Positions 51,377 to 60,064 of a stretch of 64,000 nt of DNA are shown here, in pieces. The notes under the pieces were generated by a model. It ran no database searches and was not told where the DNA came from. It saw only the letters and a list, made by a program, of their open reading frames with translations. Within the stretch, counting starts at the first letter, position 1; the number at the start of each line of letters is the position of its first letter. Source of the DNA: Prosthecobacter fusiformis (GTDB lineage: Bacteria > Verrucomicrobiota > Verrucomicrobiia > Verrucomicrobiales > Verrucomicrobiaceae); NCBI RefSeq assembly GCF_004364345.1, contig NZ_SOCA01000003.1, positions 434,001 through 498,000 on the forward strand, in the 5' to 3' direction. Position numbers and translations under genes: made by a program.

Positions 51377-52483
51377 TCAATGTTGCCAGATCACTTCACG
51401 CTGGATCTCGGCCACAGTCGCACATCCTGTTAGGCCCATGGCTACCTCAAATTCCGCTTTTAGAATGTTCAGCACATGAGCCACCCCGACTGCTCCGGCG
51501 ACCGAAAGACCAAAGATATACGGCCTGCCCACAAGCACAGCGCTGGCGCCCAGCGCGATCGCCTTGAGCACATCCGTGCCACGCCGGATGCCTCCGTCCA
51601 CAAGCACCGGCACCCGTCCTGCAACGACGGCGGTAATCTGCGGCAGTACATCAATACTCGCAGGCACCGTATCTAAAATGCGTCCGCCATGGTTGGAAAC
51701 AATGAGTCCGGCAAAGCCAAGTTGGATAGCCAGCTCTGCATCCTCAGGTGATAGGATGCCTTTGAGGATCACGGGTAGCCGTGTTTGTGACAGCAACCAC
51801 TCAATGTCCTTCCAAGTAGGCGCATCATCCAGCAGAGCCCCAAAGGCCACCTTTTCACCTGCCAGACGTGGCCGGGTGTCAGGCTGTGCCATCCCTCGCA
51901 GATTCACCGCTTCTACTCCGGGCGGAAGGCGAAACTGTACCCGTTGCAGCCCGTTACGAATGCCATTTAAAGGCGCATCCACCGTCAGGACCAATGCTTG
52001 GTAGCCCGCCTCTTCGGCACGGCGCACAAGATCGCGGGTGAACTCGCGGTCCGGCTGCATGTATAGCTGGAACCACAGGCGCGTCTGGGCGGCAGCAGCG
52101 ATGTCTTCGATCCTGACTGAGGCCCGTGTACTAACCACCACGCCTGCCTTCATCGCGGATGCACCGAGAACAGTGGCCAGTTCGCCATCCTTGTGGGCCA
52201 TGCGTTGATAGGCGATGGGTGCCAGCATAATGGGGTACTCCAGCGTTTCCCCCAGCAGGGTAACCTGGGTGTTCCCCCCTTTCATATCCCGCAGCACTCT
52301 CGGCAGCAGTTTCAGGCGGTCATAAGCTTCGCGATTGTCCCTCAGTGTGACTTCATCGGCCGCACCACTTGTGAAGTAAGCCCATGCCTGCTCTCCTAAA
52401 TGCTCCCGCGCCAGCGGCTCATAATCGGTCAGTGCGACAATCTCAGGCGGAATGCGGGGCAGCGAGGGCAGGGGATAAGACAT
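51377..52483 (-). CDS. FMN-dependent alpha-hydroxy-acid oxidase/dehydrogenase
   Basis: 368 aa from ATG 52483 (MSYPLPSLPRIP); an upstream ATG at 52570 would add 29 residues with no family resemblance. TIM-barrel flavoenzyme motifs are present: YFTSGAADEVTLRDN, LAPIAYQRMAH, a QLYMQPDR strand, LTVDAPLNG, the active-site strand LIVSNHGGRILDT and the FMN phosphate site VDGGIRRGTDVLKA with GRPYIFGL. Oxidises a 2-hydroxy acid such as lactate or glycolate; the precise substrate cannot be told. Probably stands alone between znuA-like and lectin-like genes. Confidence 0.9.
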   Translation of the reverse strand: MSYPLPSLPRIPPEIVALTDYEPLAREHLGEQAWAYFTSGAADEVTLRDNREAYDRLKLLPRVLRDMKGGNTQVTLLGETLEYPIMLAPIAYQRMAHKDGELATVLGASAMKAGVVVSTRASVRIEDIAAAAQTRLWFQLYMQPDREFTRDLVRRAEEAGYQALVLTVDAPLNGIRNGLQRVQFRLPPGVEAVNLRGMAQPDTRPRLAGEKVAFGALLDDAPTWKDIEWLLSQTRLPVILKGILSPEDAELAIQLGFAGLIVSNHGGRILDTVPASIDVLPQITAVVAGRVPVLVDGGIRRGTDVLKAIALGASAVLVGRPYIFGLSVAGAVGVAHVLNILKAEFEVAMGLTGCATVAEIQREVIWQH

Positions 52484-52604
52484 GGTCAGGGAACGGCCTT
52501 GTGAAAACCGGGCTGTGTGGCCCTGGACGATGTCAAGCTGTTGAGGCAACCCGGCAAGTGGGATGTTCACCTCACTTTGCCCTGCCTTGGACGCCCCTAG
52601 TTAT

Positions 52605-52643
52605 AAAAGACCCGCACCAGAAACTTCCGGCGCGGGTCCTTTT
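52605..52643 (-). terminator. Bidirectional intrinsic terminator
   Basis: GACCCGC (52609-52615) and GCGGGTC (52632-52638) form a stem flanked by AAAA on the left and TTTTAATTTTT on the right. On the minus strand it ends transcription of the secreted lectin-like gene before the oxidase gene. Confidence 0.75.
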
Positions 52644-52660
52644 AATTTTTAGTCGGCGAT

Positions 52661-53395
52661 CTATTCAGCCTTCTTCTTTTTGGCTTCGCCCTTTTTGCCC
52701 TTCCCTTTTCCTTTGCCTTTCGGGGTTGCGGCAGGTGCCACTTTTTCACCCGGCTTCGGCAGGGTTGCTTTCACGGTTTCCCACTCTGGACTCAGCGTCG
52801 CGGCACGGATGGTCAGGTTACGGAAGTCCACGGACTGCCCGCTGACGGTGAAGCCTGGACTCATCTTGTCGGTCTTGAAGAGAGCATCACTGCCCCAGGC
52901 GGTAAGGTCGCCCACCTTCCCCAGCATGGTATCTCCCACCATTTCCAGGCGCACTTTGTGCCAGGTGCCAGCGGTCAGTTCCGCAGGAAAACGGGCGAAG
53001 ATGACGGACTTGTCTGGCCCCTCATGATCGTTGTCGTCCTTCTGGATGGTCACGCTTTTCGGCGTGATGTTGATGCGCGCCATGTGGTCTTTGACTGCGT
53101 TGATGGAAAGGCTCGTCGTGCGGGCACCTTCAAACTTAAATTCATATTCGATGATGAAATCATTCAATTTGTTAGGCAGGCGGGTGACCGCACCATGTTT
53201 GTCCGCCTCCAGCTCAGATCCCCGCATGACGCCGTCCTTGAGCTCCCACTGGCCTTTGGCCGCCTTCCATGGGGCGGCGGGTGCCGTGTCCAGCTTGCTT
53301 TCATAAATGACCTCACCGGGAATGGCGAGCAGGGGTTTGTCGGCAGCACTGGCTAGGGAGGCCAAGGCGAGAAAAAGAAGGGTTGTGACTTTCAT
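52661..53395 (-). CDS. Secreted DUF1080-like (LamG-fold) protein with basic tail
   Basis: 244 aa from ATG 53395 (MKVTTLLFLALASLASA, a clear signal peptide). The body is beta-rich: WKAAKGQWELKDGVMRGSEL, IIEYEFKFEGARTTSLSIN, GTWHKVRLEMVGDTMLGKVG. This is the pattern of the concanavalin-like domain DUF1080/3-keto-disaccharide hydrolase, abundant in Verrucomicrobia and Planctomycetes. The C-terminus is a Lys/Gly tract (KGKGKGKGKKGEAKKKKAE), perhaps for binding acidic surface polymers. A carbohydrate-related role is inferred. Confidence 0.75.
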   Translation of the reverse strand: MKVTTLLFLALASLASAADKPLLAIPGEVIYESKLDTAPAAPWKAAKGQWELKDGVMRGSELEADKHGAVTRLPNKLNDFIIEYEFKFEGARTTSLSINAVKDHMARINITPKSVTIQKDDNDHEGPDKSVIFARFPAELTAGTWHKVRLEMVGDTMLGKVGDLTAWGSDALFKTDKMSPGFTVSGQSVDFRNLTIRAATLSPEWETVKATLPKPGEKVAPAATPKGKGKGKGKKGEAKKKKAE

Positions 53396-53466
53396 GGGCC
53401 GCTGAAAACGTGAATCGGCACACCATATTGCTTTGATTTGCATCTCTTGCGCCCAAGGCCAGTCCG

Positions 53467-55065
53467 ATGCAGCTTATCACGATGAGATATTTCGTCCGTA
53501 TGCTGTCCTCTGCGGCTTTTCTGTTTTGCCTCGGTGCCTGCGCACCGGAGCGGGAACGTGCTGACCTGGTCTTCATTCAGAGCGCCGAACCCGAAACACT
53601 GGATCCCGTCCTGGCAACAGACCAAGTTTCCATGCGCATCGCCACTTCCCTGTTTGAAGGTCTCTGCCGCATCAATCAGCAGGGGCGCGCTGAGCCGGGG
53701 ATGGCTGAACGCTGGGACATCTCCGAAGACCGCAAAACCTATACTTTCCACCTTCGTGCCGGGACCTTCTGGACGGACGGTATGCCTGTCATCGCCCAAA
53801 ATTTTGTCGAGTCCTGGAGACGTGCCCTGGATCCTGCAACCGGGGCGGACTATGCCAGCTTGCTGCATGTGATACGTAACGCCAAAGCCTATTCGGAGGG
53901 CACGGAAAAAGACTTTTTCAAAGTGGGTGTCCGCGCTTCCGGTGAAAAAACACTCATTGTCGAACTGGAAAATCCCACCCCTTATTTCGTGGATCTCTCT
54001 TCTTTCGTTACCCTGGCCCCGGTGCCTCTCGCCACCATCAACAAGCATGGCACGAGCTGGATCAAGCCTGCAAACATTATTAACAACGGGGCCTATCTCT
54101 TGGAGGAATGGCTTCTCGATGACCGTATCCGCCTGCGAAAGAATCCTCGCTACTGGGATGCCGCCAATGTCAAAATGACGACTATCGAAGTCAAGCCGGT
54201 GCAGGATGCTAATACTGCGCTCAGCTACTTTCATACTGGCCAGTGTGATCTGATGATGGACAAAGGTATGGTCCCTCCCACGCTGACCCAAAAGCTGAAG
54301 CAGCAGCCCTGGTTTCACACCGGACCCTTTCTGGGCACTTGGTTCATCCGCACGAATGTCACCCGACCTCCCTTCAACGATCCGCGTGTGCGGCAGGCGT
54401 TTGCCTTGGCGGTGGATAAAAAGCGCATCGTGGAAAAGATCACTCAGCTTGGTGAGACCCCCGCCTGGGGCATCACCCCTCCGGGCACCGGGCAGGATTA
54501 TCAGGCACCACCGGGTCTTGATCTGAATGTGGCAGAGGCCCGTCGCCTGCTCGCCGAAGCTGGCTTTCCAGATGGCAAAGGCTTCCCTCGGGTCGAGTAT
54601 CTTTACATCCCGCTGCCGGTGGAGCGGAACATCGCCATCGAACTCCAGGCCATGTGGCAGGACACTTTGGGCGTGACGGTTAACCTGACCAAGCAAGAAC
54701 AAAAGGTATGGCTGAAATCCATGCGCGAGCTGGATTACCACCTCTGCCGCTCCAGTTGGGTGGGTGATTACAATGATCCCAGCACCTTTCTGGACATGTT
54801 CACCACGGGCAATGGCAATAACCGAACCGGCTGGGCTAACAAAAAGTATGACGGACTGATTGCGGATGCGGCGAGGGAGCCTGACATCGCCAGACGGAAC
54901 ATGGTCTTCCAAGAGGCCGAGCAGACCTTGATCCGTGATGAGGCTGCGGTGATCCCGGTTTATTATTATGTGGGCGTGCAGTTCTACCATGGAGAGCGCT
55001 TGAAGGGAGTGCAGGCGAACCTCATAGATGACCATCCATTCCGCTGCATGAGCTGGTCCAGATGA
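53467..55065 (+). CDS. Oligopeptide ABC transporter substrate-binding lipoprotein (OppA-like)
   Basis: 532 aa with a lipobox ending in LFCLGAC (Cys ~25; an alternative start at ATG 53482 is equally good). Family 5 solute-binding motifs: SAEPETLDPVLATDQVSM, SLFEGLCRI, LAERWDIS-type segment MAERWDISEDRKTYTFHLR, FVESWRRALDP, and a C-terminal hinge region. It captures peptides in the periplasm for an Opp/Dpp permease. No permease genes are adjacent. A terminator-bearing gap follows. Confidence 0.9.
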   Translation: MQLITMRYFVRMLSSAAFLFCLGACAPERERADLVFIQSAEPETLDPVLATDQVSMRIATSLFEGLCRINQQGRAEPGMAERWDISEDRKTYTFHLRAGTFWTDGMPVIAQNFVESWRRALDPATGADYASLLHVIRNAKAYSEGTEKDFFKVGVRASGEKTLIVELENPTPYFVDLSSFVTLAPVPLATINKHGTSWIKPANIINNGAYLLEEWLLDDRIRLRKNPRYWDAANVKMTTIEVKPVQDANTALSYFHTGQCDLMMDKGMVPPTLTQKLKQQPWFHTGPFLGTWFIRTNVTRPPFNDPRVRQAFALAVDKKRIVEKITQLGETPAWGITPPGTGQDYQAPPGLDLNVAEARRLLAEAGFPDGKGFPRVEYLYIPLPVERNIAIELQAMWQDTLGVTVNLTKQEQKVWLKSMRELDYHLCRSSWVGDYNDPSTFLDMFTTGNGNNRTGWANKKYDGLIADAAREPDIARRNMVFQEAEQTLIRDEAAVIPVYYYVGVQFYHGERLKGVQANLIDDHPFRCMSWSR

Positions 55066-55077
55066 TGGCTGCCTAAC

Positions 55078-55113
55078 AAAAAAGCCCTGCTGAGCGGAAA
55101 GCGTCAGCAGGGC
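55078..55113 (-). terminator. Intrinsic terminator of the EF-hand gene (minus strand)
   Basis: GCCCTGCTGA (55084-55093) pairs with TCAGCAGGGC (55104-55113), 10 bp. On the minus strand it is followed by TTTTTTG. It may also act for the convergent OppA-like gene. Confidence 0.8.
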
Positions 55114-55133
55114 CATGGTTCAGTGCAGATTAA

Positions 55134-55721
55134 TTACTGGGGGCGGTTGCCGGTGCCGGAGGTAGCACTGCCGCTAGGGCCGCTGCCGCTGGCACTGCTG
55201 CCTGTGGCGCCGGTTGTTCCCGTGGTGCCGGTTGCAGGTGCGCCGGAGGTGCCCGCAGGATCCTTGATTTCGGTGCCTGTGCGGTTGGTGTCAGAACGGC
55301 TGCCACTGGAGCTGGCGTCCTTCGCGGCATCGCCATCTGTCGTGCTGCGATTGGCATCCGTGGCCTTCTGTTCTTCACGGTTTTTGTTGTTGCGGTTCGC
55401 ATCGGTAGCATTCCGTTCTTCACGGTCCTTCCGGTTCCGCATCGCTTCGTCGCGGTTTCTCTGGACACCTGCTTTGGCGAATTCTTCACGGCTGATGCTG
55501 CCGTTGGAATCTGCGTCGAGTTTGGTGAACCAGTCCTTGTTGGCGCGGGTTCCCTTGTCCTTGGTGGATTCGTCATTGGCTTCACCGAGCTTGCCGCCAG
55601 GCTGTGGCTGGCCGGCGACGCCGGGGACGGTTTCTGTGGAGCCTTTCCCCTGAGCGGAAAGCATCATGGGGCTAAGGGTAATTCCGGCGATAACGATAGT
55701 TTTAACAAATGAATTTTTCAT
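55134..55721 (-). CDS. Exported EF-hand protein with low-complexity tail
   Basis: 195 aa. Signal peptide MKNSFVKTIVIAGITLSPMM then L-S-A-Q. One canon-like EF-hand loop near residue 70 (LDADSNGSISREEF) with Asp/Asn/Ser/Glu ligands. It is followed by an Arg/Asn/Asp/Glu-rich helix and a collagen-like Gly-Thr-Ser-Ala tail. Calcium binding is likely from the loop. It is divergent from a second gene of the same design at 55994. Confidence 0.7.
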   Translation of the reverse strand: MKNSFVKTIVIAGITLSPMMLSAQGKGSTETVPGVAGQPQPGGKLGEANDESTKDKGTRANKDWFTKLDADSNGSISREEFAKAGVQRNRDEAMRNRKDREERNATDANRNNKNREEQKATDANRSTTDGDAAKDASSSGSRSDTNRTGTEIKDPAGTSGAPATGTTGTTGATGSSASGSGPSGSATSGTGNRPQ

Positions 55722-55993
55722 GTGAATATTACAATAGTGGTTAGGTGGTCCCTTCCTGGCATGGTTGTGGTTATACCGTGGGGACAGTCAAAGTTCGCAA
55801 GCCTCTGAAAAAGCGGATGTATTTGCCGAGTAAAAATGAATCGAGGCGTGAGGCCATGAGGCCTGGGCTGGGTTCAGACCGTTTGTTGATTGGCCAAAAG
55901 GGAACCATCTCCGCTCCTCCGTGCGAATGATTTTGAAACCGTGCTGCGGTGAGCTTGCCGCAGCCATTCCCATTCCACACCCCTTTTACAGCT

Positions 55994-56581
55994 ATGAAAC
56001 TTTCCTTCCCCGGCCAAACCTGTGCCCTCGCTCTGCTGGCGATGCCCCTTTCTGTCATCGCCCAAGACCGTGAACCAGAGACCAATAAGACAGACTCCAA
56101 CCGCCCCCTGGCTGAGGGCGAGCGTGGGAATGATACTGCGCTCAAGGTGGGCATCAATCAGGCGATCACGGATCTCCTCCACAATCCAGAAGGTCTTTTT
56201 AAGCGTCTGGATACTGACAATAACAGTACTCTGAGCCTGGATGAGTTTAAACGGATGTCCTCCGTGGGTTCGCAAGGAACCGCCAGCAACACAGGCACGG
56301 TTGGCGTCACCGGGGCTGCGGGAGCGACAGGTACCACAGGCCAGACCACCGTCACTGGCATCGCTGGAGATCCCGCGACTGCTCCTGCCACCCCCAGTGC
56401 AACGGGCAGTTCCGGTAGTCCCAATACGCCCGGGGAAACCACCGCGCCGACCAATCCTACCAAACCCGCAACTCCGGCCAATCCCAACAATCCTTCCTCT
56501 CCCGATACCCCAAAACTGCCTGCCAGCCCTACCAACCCTGCCAATCAACTGCCTGAGGGTGCCCCGGTTCCAAAGAATTGA
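55994..56581 (+). CDS. Exported EF-hand protein with Gly/Thr/Pro-rich tail
   Basis: 195 aa from ATG 55994 (MKLSFPGQTCALALLAMPLS, signal peptide). One EF-hand loop near residue 77 (LDTDNNSTLSLDEF) with the expected acidic ligands. The C-terminal 100 residues are G-x-T/A-G-type and then Pro/Asn/Thr-rich repeats. Sister of the divergent gene at 55134-55721; together they look like an old inverted duplication. Function unknown; calcium-responsive surface proteins are possible. Confidence 0.7.
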   Translation: MKLSFPGQTCALALLAMPLSVIAQDREPETNKTDSNRPLAEGERGNDTALKVGINQAITDLLHNPEGLFKRLDTDNNSTLSLDEFKRMSSVGSQGTASNTGTVGVTGAAGATGTTGQTTVTGIAGDPATAPATPSATGSSGSPNTPGETTAPTNPTKPATPANPNNPSSPDTPKLPASPTNPANQLPEGAPVPKN

Positions 56582-56615
56582 GTTAACACCCGGCAATCTT
56601 AAACTTTTCATCCTT

Positions 56616-56864
56616 ATGTCTCCCATCGTTCTTATCCCTCCCACTCATGAGCAATCCATCTTCGCCTTTCACGTCGAAGAACCCCTGGTGCGCCGTTTTC
56701 TCGAATACTTGGAACAAAAAGGTCTCACCCCTTGGCGTCCACCCGCCCCCCTGGAAAAAACGGCTGAAGATGGTGCTGACATGATCCAGATCGAAGTCGA
56801 AACCAAATCCACCGAGGGCATGCTGCAGGACCTCATCAATGAGTTCCTCCATGAGGAAGAATAG
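56616..56864 (+). CDS. Small soluble acidic protein
   Basis: 82 aa (MSPIVLIPPTHEQSIFAFHV ...), starting 34 bp after the EF-hand gene. It reads like a compact alpha/beta protein, with a helix VRRFLEYLEQKGLTPW and an acidic C-terminal helix ending HEEE. No family recognised. Confidence 0.6.
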   Translation: MSPIVLIPPTHEQSIFAFHVEEPLVRRFLEYLEQKGLTPWRPPAPLEKTAEDGADMIQIEVETKSTEGMLQDLINEFLHEEE

Positions 56865-57298
56865 CGGCAAGGCGAAAAATGCGTCATGGGGAAAGTTTTC
56901 ATTTTTTCCCCATCTGGGGAAATTTCCCCCTAAATCATTGATAACCAATGTTTTAGGATGGGGATTTTCTTCCCCATGGAATCCCCACACGGGGACCCAT
57001 GGGGAAATTTTGGGAAGATTCTTGAGCCTTGGGAAGCGCATCCCGACAATATCCACGAACCCCTCCCTACCGTGCAAGAGACTAGCATGCCGACTTGGGA
57101 GAAGTCGGCAATAATTTCCAATGGGTAGTCCCCTCGGTGTTGTAATAACAGACCGGCCTTCCTGGGACTGGCCGCATCTAAGTTCCAGGTCCAAACGGCA
57201 TTAGTGACGTCGCCCCTCGGCTTGCGACCGCAACAAAGCTGGCACTTATTTTATGGAAAGGCACCCGTGACTCAGCAATGGATCGCTAAAATCTGGCG
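56865..57298. promoter_or_regulatory. Gene-free region rich in TGGGGAA / TTCCCCA palindromes
   Basis: 434 bp without a convincing gene. The left half (56883-57019) holds at least seven TGGGGA or TCCCCA blocks, including the perfect palindrome TTCCCCATCTGGGGAA at 56906-56921 and CCATGGGG-type junctions near 57000. They could be operator sites or stacked hairpins. The right half has a CCGACTT/AAGTCGG hairpin near 57090. Confidence 0.5.
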
Positions 57299-57706
57299 AT
57301 GAAGATGGTAGCTAATCTCAGCCAGCAATTGAGACGACTGGATGAAAAGAAAACGCTGGAGAAACTGCCCGCCAGATTGCAGGAGTTTATAAAAAGAGAA
57401 ATGAGCGCTCAATATTTTGTCAATTATTTGCACCCTTACCCCAATTTCCTCTGGCAGAGGCAATACCAGCGCTGTCATTCGCTGCAGGCAGTAATCCAAT
57501 TGCGGGTTTTTGTAGGAAGAAATAGAGACTTAATGGAATTGCAGGATGAATGGCCGTCAACACGACCGGAAATGGGTGAAGGTGATACAAGAAGGAGATG
57601 GCATCATAGCGATACAAAGGATGTTGCTTTCCGATATAATCACCGTCTTTTCGAAGACTGGATAGCGCAAGGACAACTTAAAGGAGACACTAATGAAAAT
57701 AATTAA
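57299..57706 (+). CDS. Chimeric hypothetical protein spanning a REP-like sequence
   Basis: 135 aa. The first ~45 residues (SQQLRRLDEKKTLEKLPARL ...) also occur, frameshifted, at 60073. Residues ~41-50 (YFVNYLHPYPNF) are encoded by a copy of the inverted REP-like sequence at 57419-57447. The remainder (DLMELQDEWPSTRPEM ... FEDWIAQGQLKGDTNENN) seems unrelated. The stop codon overlaps the next gene start by 14 bp. It may be a tail of a toxin-type protein joined to a mobile-element sequence. Confidence 0.45.
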   Translation: MKMVANLSQQLRRLDEKKTLEKLPARLQEFIKREMSAQYFVNYLHPYPNFLWQRQYQRCHSLQAVIQLRVFVGRNRDLMELQDEWPSTRPEMGEGDTRRRWHHSDTKDVAFRYNHRLFEDWIAQGQLKGDTNENN

Positions 57707-58700
57707 AATTATCGTATCCATCTTTATATGTGGCATTACTTGCGCCTCTTGTCAGGACCGATCAGCACTCAAAATTACTCTGGAAGTTGCCGATGACGTG
57801 GGCATACCAGTTGATGTAGCGACTATTGAGACAGATTTGTTTGACCGGTGGCAACCGGGTGAGGGTTTTGGGAAAGACCTCTACAAGAAACTTCAAGCGA
57901 TCACAGCCGACTCTGGATTGGCTGTTTTAGAAGCCGAATCCAGTCGCTGTGCGTTGGTCCTTCGCGCCAAAAAATCAGGTTATTATTGGGCAGGAGCGGA
58001 ATTTAAAAGCATCAATACTAGCAAGGGGCAATGGCAGCCTTGGAATCCCACAATAAAGATGGAATTAAAGCGGGTATTAAATCCTATTCCACTCATTGCT
58101 AAAAAAGTCATCCGAAATTATGCTGATTATGTTCAGCTTCCTGGGACTGGAATAGACGTGGGATTTGATCTTGAACGGGGTGACTGGGTGACTCCACATG
58201 GAGCTGGAACCACGGCAGACATTTTATTTCGGATGGAGGGTAAAACTGAAGATGCTTTTGCTCTCTATGATACGCGACTACACATCACTTTTAGCCATCC
58301 ACAGGACGGCTTGGTCCTCCACGAAACAAAACCCGTCAAGGGCAGTGGTCTGCGTCTACCTTACTTGGCCCCAGAAGCCGGATATGCGTCGGAGTGGCTT
58401 CAACGTAAGGCGCGTGTCCCAGGAGCTACAACGGGAGTTCTGGCCGGCATTCCCCAGGTCATTGATGAAGCAAAACCCACCGAGAATTATTTCCTCCGAC
58501 TGCGCACGAAAGTGGATGGAGATGGAAAAGTCATCTCGGCTCATTACGCCAAGGTGCAAGGCGGGTTTTTGTGGTACCCCAGTGGCCTTGTGAAATTCCA
58601 ATATTGCTTTAACCCAACAGCCAACGATCGTAATCTCGAATTCGACACCACTCGGAATCTTCTTCGGGTCCTGCCAGGCCAGGAAGTCAAAGATCCTTGA
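57693..58700 (+). CDS. Hypothetical lipoprotein
   Basis: 335 aa. Lipobox in IFICGITCASC (Cys ~20). The mature part opens with a beta-sandwich-like region (LKITLEVADDVGIPVDVATI, then LVLRAKKSGYYWAG) as in carboxypeptidase-regulatory-type domains, then a globular region with VGFDLERGDWVTPHG and a C-terminal part with NYFLRLRTKVDGDGKVISAH. No enzyme motif. The start overlaps the preceding frame, suggesting coupling. A strong hairpin follows. Confidence 0.65.
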   Translation: MKIIKIIVSIFICGITCASCQDRSALKITLEVADDVGIPVDVATIETDLFDRWQPGEGFGKDLYKKLQAITADSGLAVLEAESSRCALVLRAKKSGYYWAGAEFKSINTSKGQWQPWNPTIKMELKRVLNPIPLIAKKVIRNYADYVQLPGTGIDVGFDLERGDWVTPHGAGTTADILFRMEGKTEDAFALYDTRLHITFSHPQDGLVLHETKPVKGSGLRLPYLAPEAGYASEWLQRKARVPGATTGVLAGIPQVIDEAKPTENYFLRLRTKVDGDGKVISAHYAKVQGGFLWYPSGLVKFQYCFNPTANDRNLEFDTTRNLLRVLPGQEVKDP

Positions 58701-58709
58701 TATAGAAAA

Positions 58710-58749
58710 GGAAACAGGGCAGGATTTCATGTCGCCTGCCCCCGTTTCC
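58710..58749. terminator. Long hairpin after the lipoprotein gene
   Basis: GGAAAC-GGGCAGG pairs with CCTGCCC-GTTTCC with small bulges. There is no long T run, so termination is likely but not certain. Confidence 0.5.
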
Positions 58750-58801
58750 CACGAGTGCAAAACCAAGAAATGGAAAAACACCTATTCGAGAGGATCAACC
58801 G

Positions 58802-59317
58802 ATGCCTAAAATATTTTATCTTATTACTCTAATTGCACTTGTCTTCACGTCACTTGCGCGAGGACAATCGGCGCAAGAATCAGATGAAGGCGCATTAGTG
58901 ACCGCAGTGGAGCATTACCCTCTCTACACCAGCAATGAATCTGCCCAGCGTGAAAACGCTTCAGATACCCATGAAGTCGAAATTTTAGTTGTGTTCTTGC
59001 GTCATATTGATGGAGCAAAGTCCATGAAACTAAAGTCCGCGCCAGACTTGCAGCGTATCTTTAAAAAAGCCAGGCAGATGAGTGAGTCAGGTCAATCGCA
59101 GCCGTTCACTGGGCCTGGACGTTGGTATGTCTGCACCCAGAAGGGAGAGCATTTTCTTCTGTTCATTGATGATCATAAAATGTCGGCTCGTATCGTGCCT
59201 GCCAACGCTGTTTCAGAAAAAGTATTTCTGCCAAGGTGGATGATAGAAACCACAGAGGATAAAGAACTAATAGACTGGTGTGAGAGTGAGCTAAAAAAGT
59301 CAGCTTTCAAAGCGTAG
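58802..59317 (+). CDS. Hypothetical secreted protein
   Basis: 171 aa with signal peptide (FYLITLIALVFTSLARGQ). The mature domain is mixed alpha/beta: EILVVFLRHIDGAKSMKLKS, GPGRWYVCTQKGEHFLLFID, and ends WCESELKKSAFKA. No known family. Lower GC than the core genes. Confidence 0.6.
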   Translation: MPKIFYLITLIALVFTSLARGQSAQESDEGALVTAVEHYPLYTSNESAQRENASDTHEVEILVVFLRHIDGAKSMKLKSAPDLQRIFKKARQMSESGQSQPFTGPGRWYVCTQKGEHFLLFIDDHKMSARIVPANAVSEKVFLPRWMIETTEDKELIDWCESELKKSAFKA

Positions 59318-59454
59318 CTTTGTGCGGAGTTTTCGTATCCGTCAAACATAGCACCATTGCGGGGACCTTGACAAGGTGGAGTGCTACAGTGAGGCCACGC
59401 AGTTCTTTGCCTGCGCTTGGTGTAGAGATTTTTGTTCGGCTGCCCAAGCTTTCG

Positions 59455-59483
59455 GGGAAACGGGGTCAGGGTGCAAATAATTG
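59455..59483 (+). repeat. REP-like sequence, copy a
   Basis: AAACGGGGTCAGGGTGCAAATAATTG. Nearly identical to copy b at 59638-59664. Inverted versions lie at 57419-57447 and 60191-60219, and weaker ones (CCTGACCCC...) near 60608 and 61208. It precedes a RAYT reading frame by ~35 bp, as REP-associated elements do. Confidence 0.75.
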
Positions 59484-59514
59484 GCAGAATGGGCGGAGGC
59501 TTTAGATTGGGGTG

Positions 59515-59661
59515 ATGGCTCGGAGCTTACGCATTCAATATCCCGGTGCTTATTACCATGTGATGGCGCGAGGTAACCGGAGGGAGGTCACCTTTCATGA
59601 TGAGGATGACCGGCGCTTCTTCCTCCAGGCGCTCAGAAAAACGGGGTCAGGATGCAAATAA
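59515..59661 (+). pseudogene. Truncated REP-associated tyrosine transposase (RAYT), copy 1
   Basis: Encodes 48 aa starting MARSLRIQYPGAYYHVMARG then NRREVTFHDEDDRRFFLQAL, the diagnostic N-terminus of Y1 transposases with the HUH region downstream lost. It runs into REP copy b and stops (TGSGCK). The catalytic Tyr and His pair are absent, so it is inactive. Confidence 0.85.
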
Positions 59662-59695
59662 TTGACTGAATGGGCGGAGGCTTTAGATTGAGAGC

Positions 59696-59794
59696 ATGGC
59701 GCGGAGCTTACGCATTCAATATCCGGGGGCTTATTACCATGTGATGGCTCGGGGTAACCGTAGGGAGGTAATCTTTCTTTTCCCATCGAAATGA
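59696..59794 (+). pseudogene. Truncated RAYT transposase, copy 2
   Basis: A second 32-aa N-terminal fragment (MARSLRIQYPGAYYHVMARG NRREVIF) after REP copy b, ending with a TGA that overlaps the next ATG (ATGA at 59791). Repeated loss of everything but the 5' end suggests serial abortive insertions or recombination at the REP sequence. Confidence 0.8.
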
Positions 59795-60063
59795 AAAACC
59801 TATTTTATTTCTCAACTTTCGTTGTTGGTGCTGCACAGTCGTTATTGGGATTCTATGTTAAAAGGCTCGTAATATACGGGATGGAAATACCTTTTGCCAA
59901 TGCTCTAGACCTTAGTATCGACCAGACTAACTTGATGTTTCGATACAGTAAGAAAATAAAAGATGAATTTACCATTTTTGGATGGCTGGGCATTCTTATC
60001 TGACTGCTATCTGCAGGAGCTTATTTGTATTCACGTCATTACCCCGAGATTAGCAAAGAGTAA
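59791..60063 (+). pseudogene. Small two-helix membrane protein interrupted by in-frame TGA
   Basis: Begins MKNLFYFSTFVVGAAQSLLG (helix 1). A TGA at 60001-60003 interrupts helix 2 (FGWLGILI-stop-LLSAGAYLYS), after which the same frame continues for 19 codons to TAA at 60061-60063. A single nonsense change explains this. An immunity-type or small integral membrane protein by context. Confidence 0.6.
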
Positions 60064-60064
60064 T

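Noticed and set aside
53392-55116. 574-residue minus-strand frame opposite the OppA-like gene
   Set aside because: The plus-strand frame has a lipobox and clear family motifs; the antisense frame has none.
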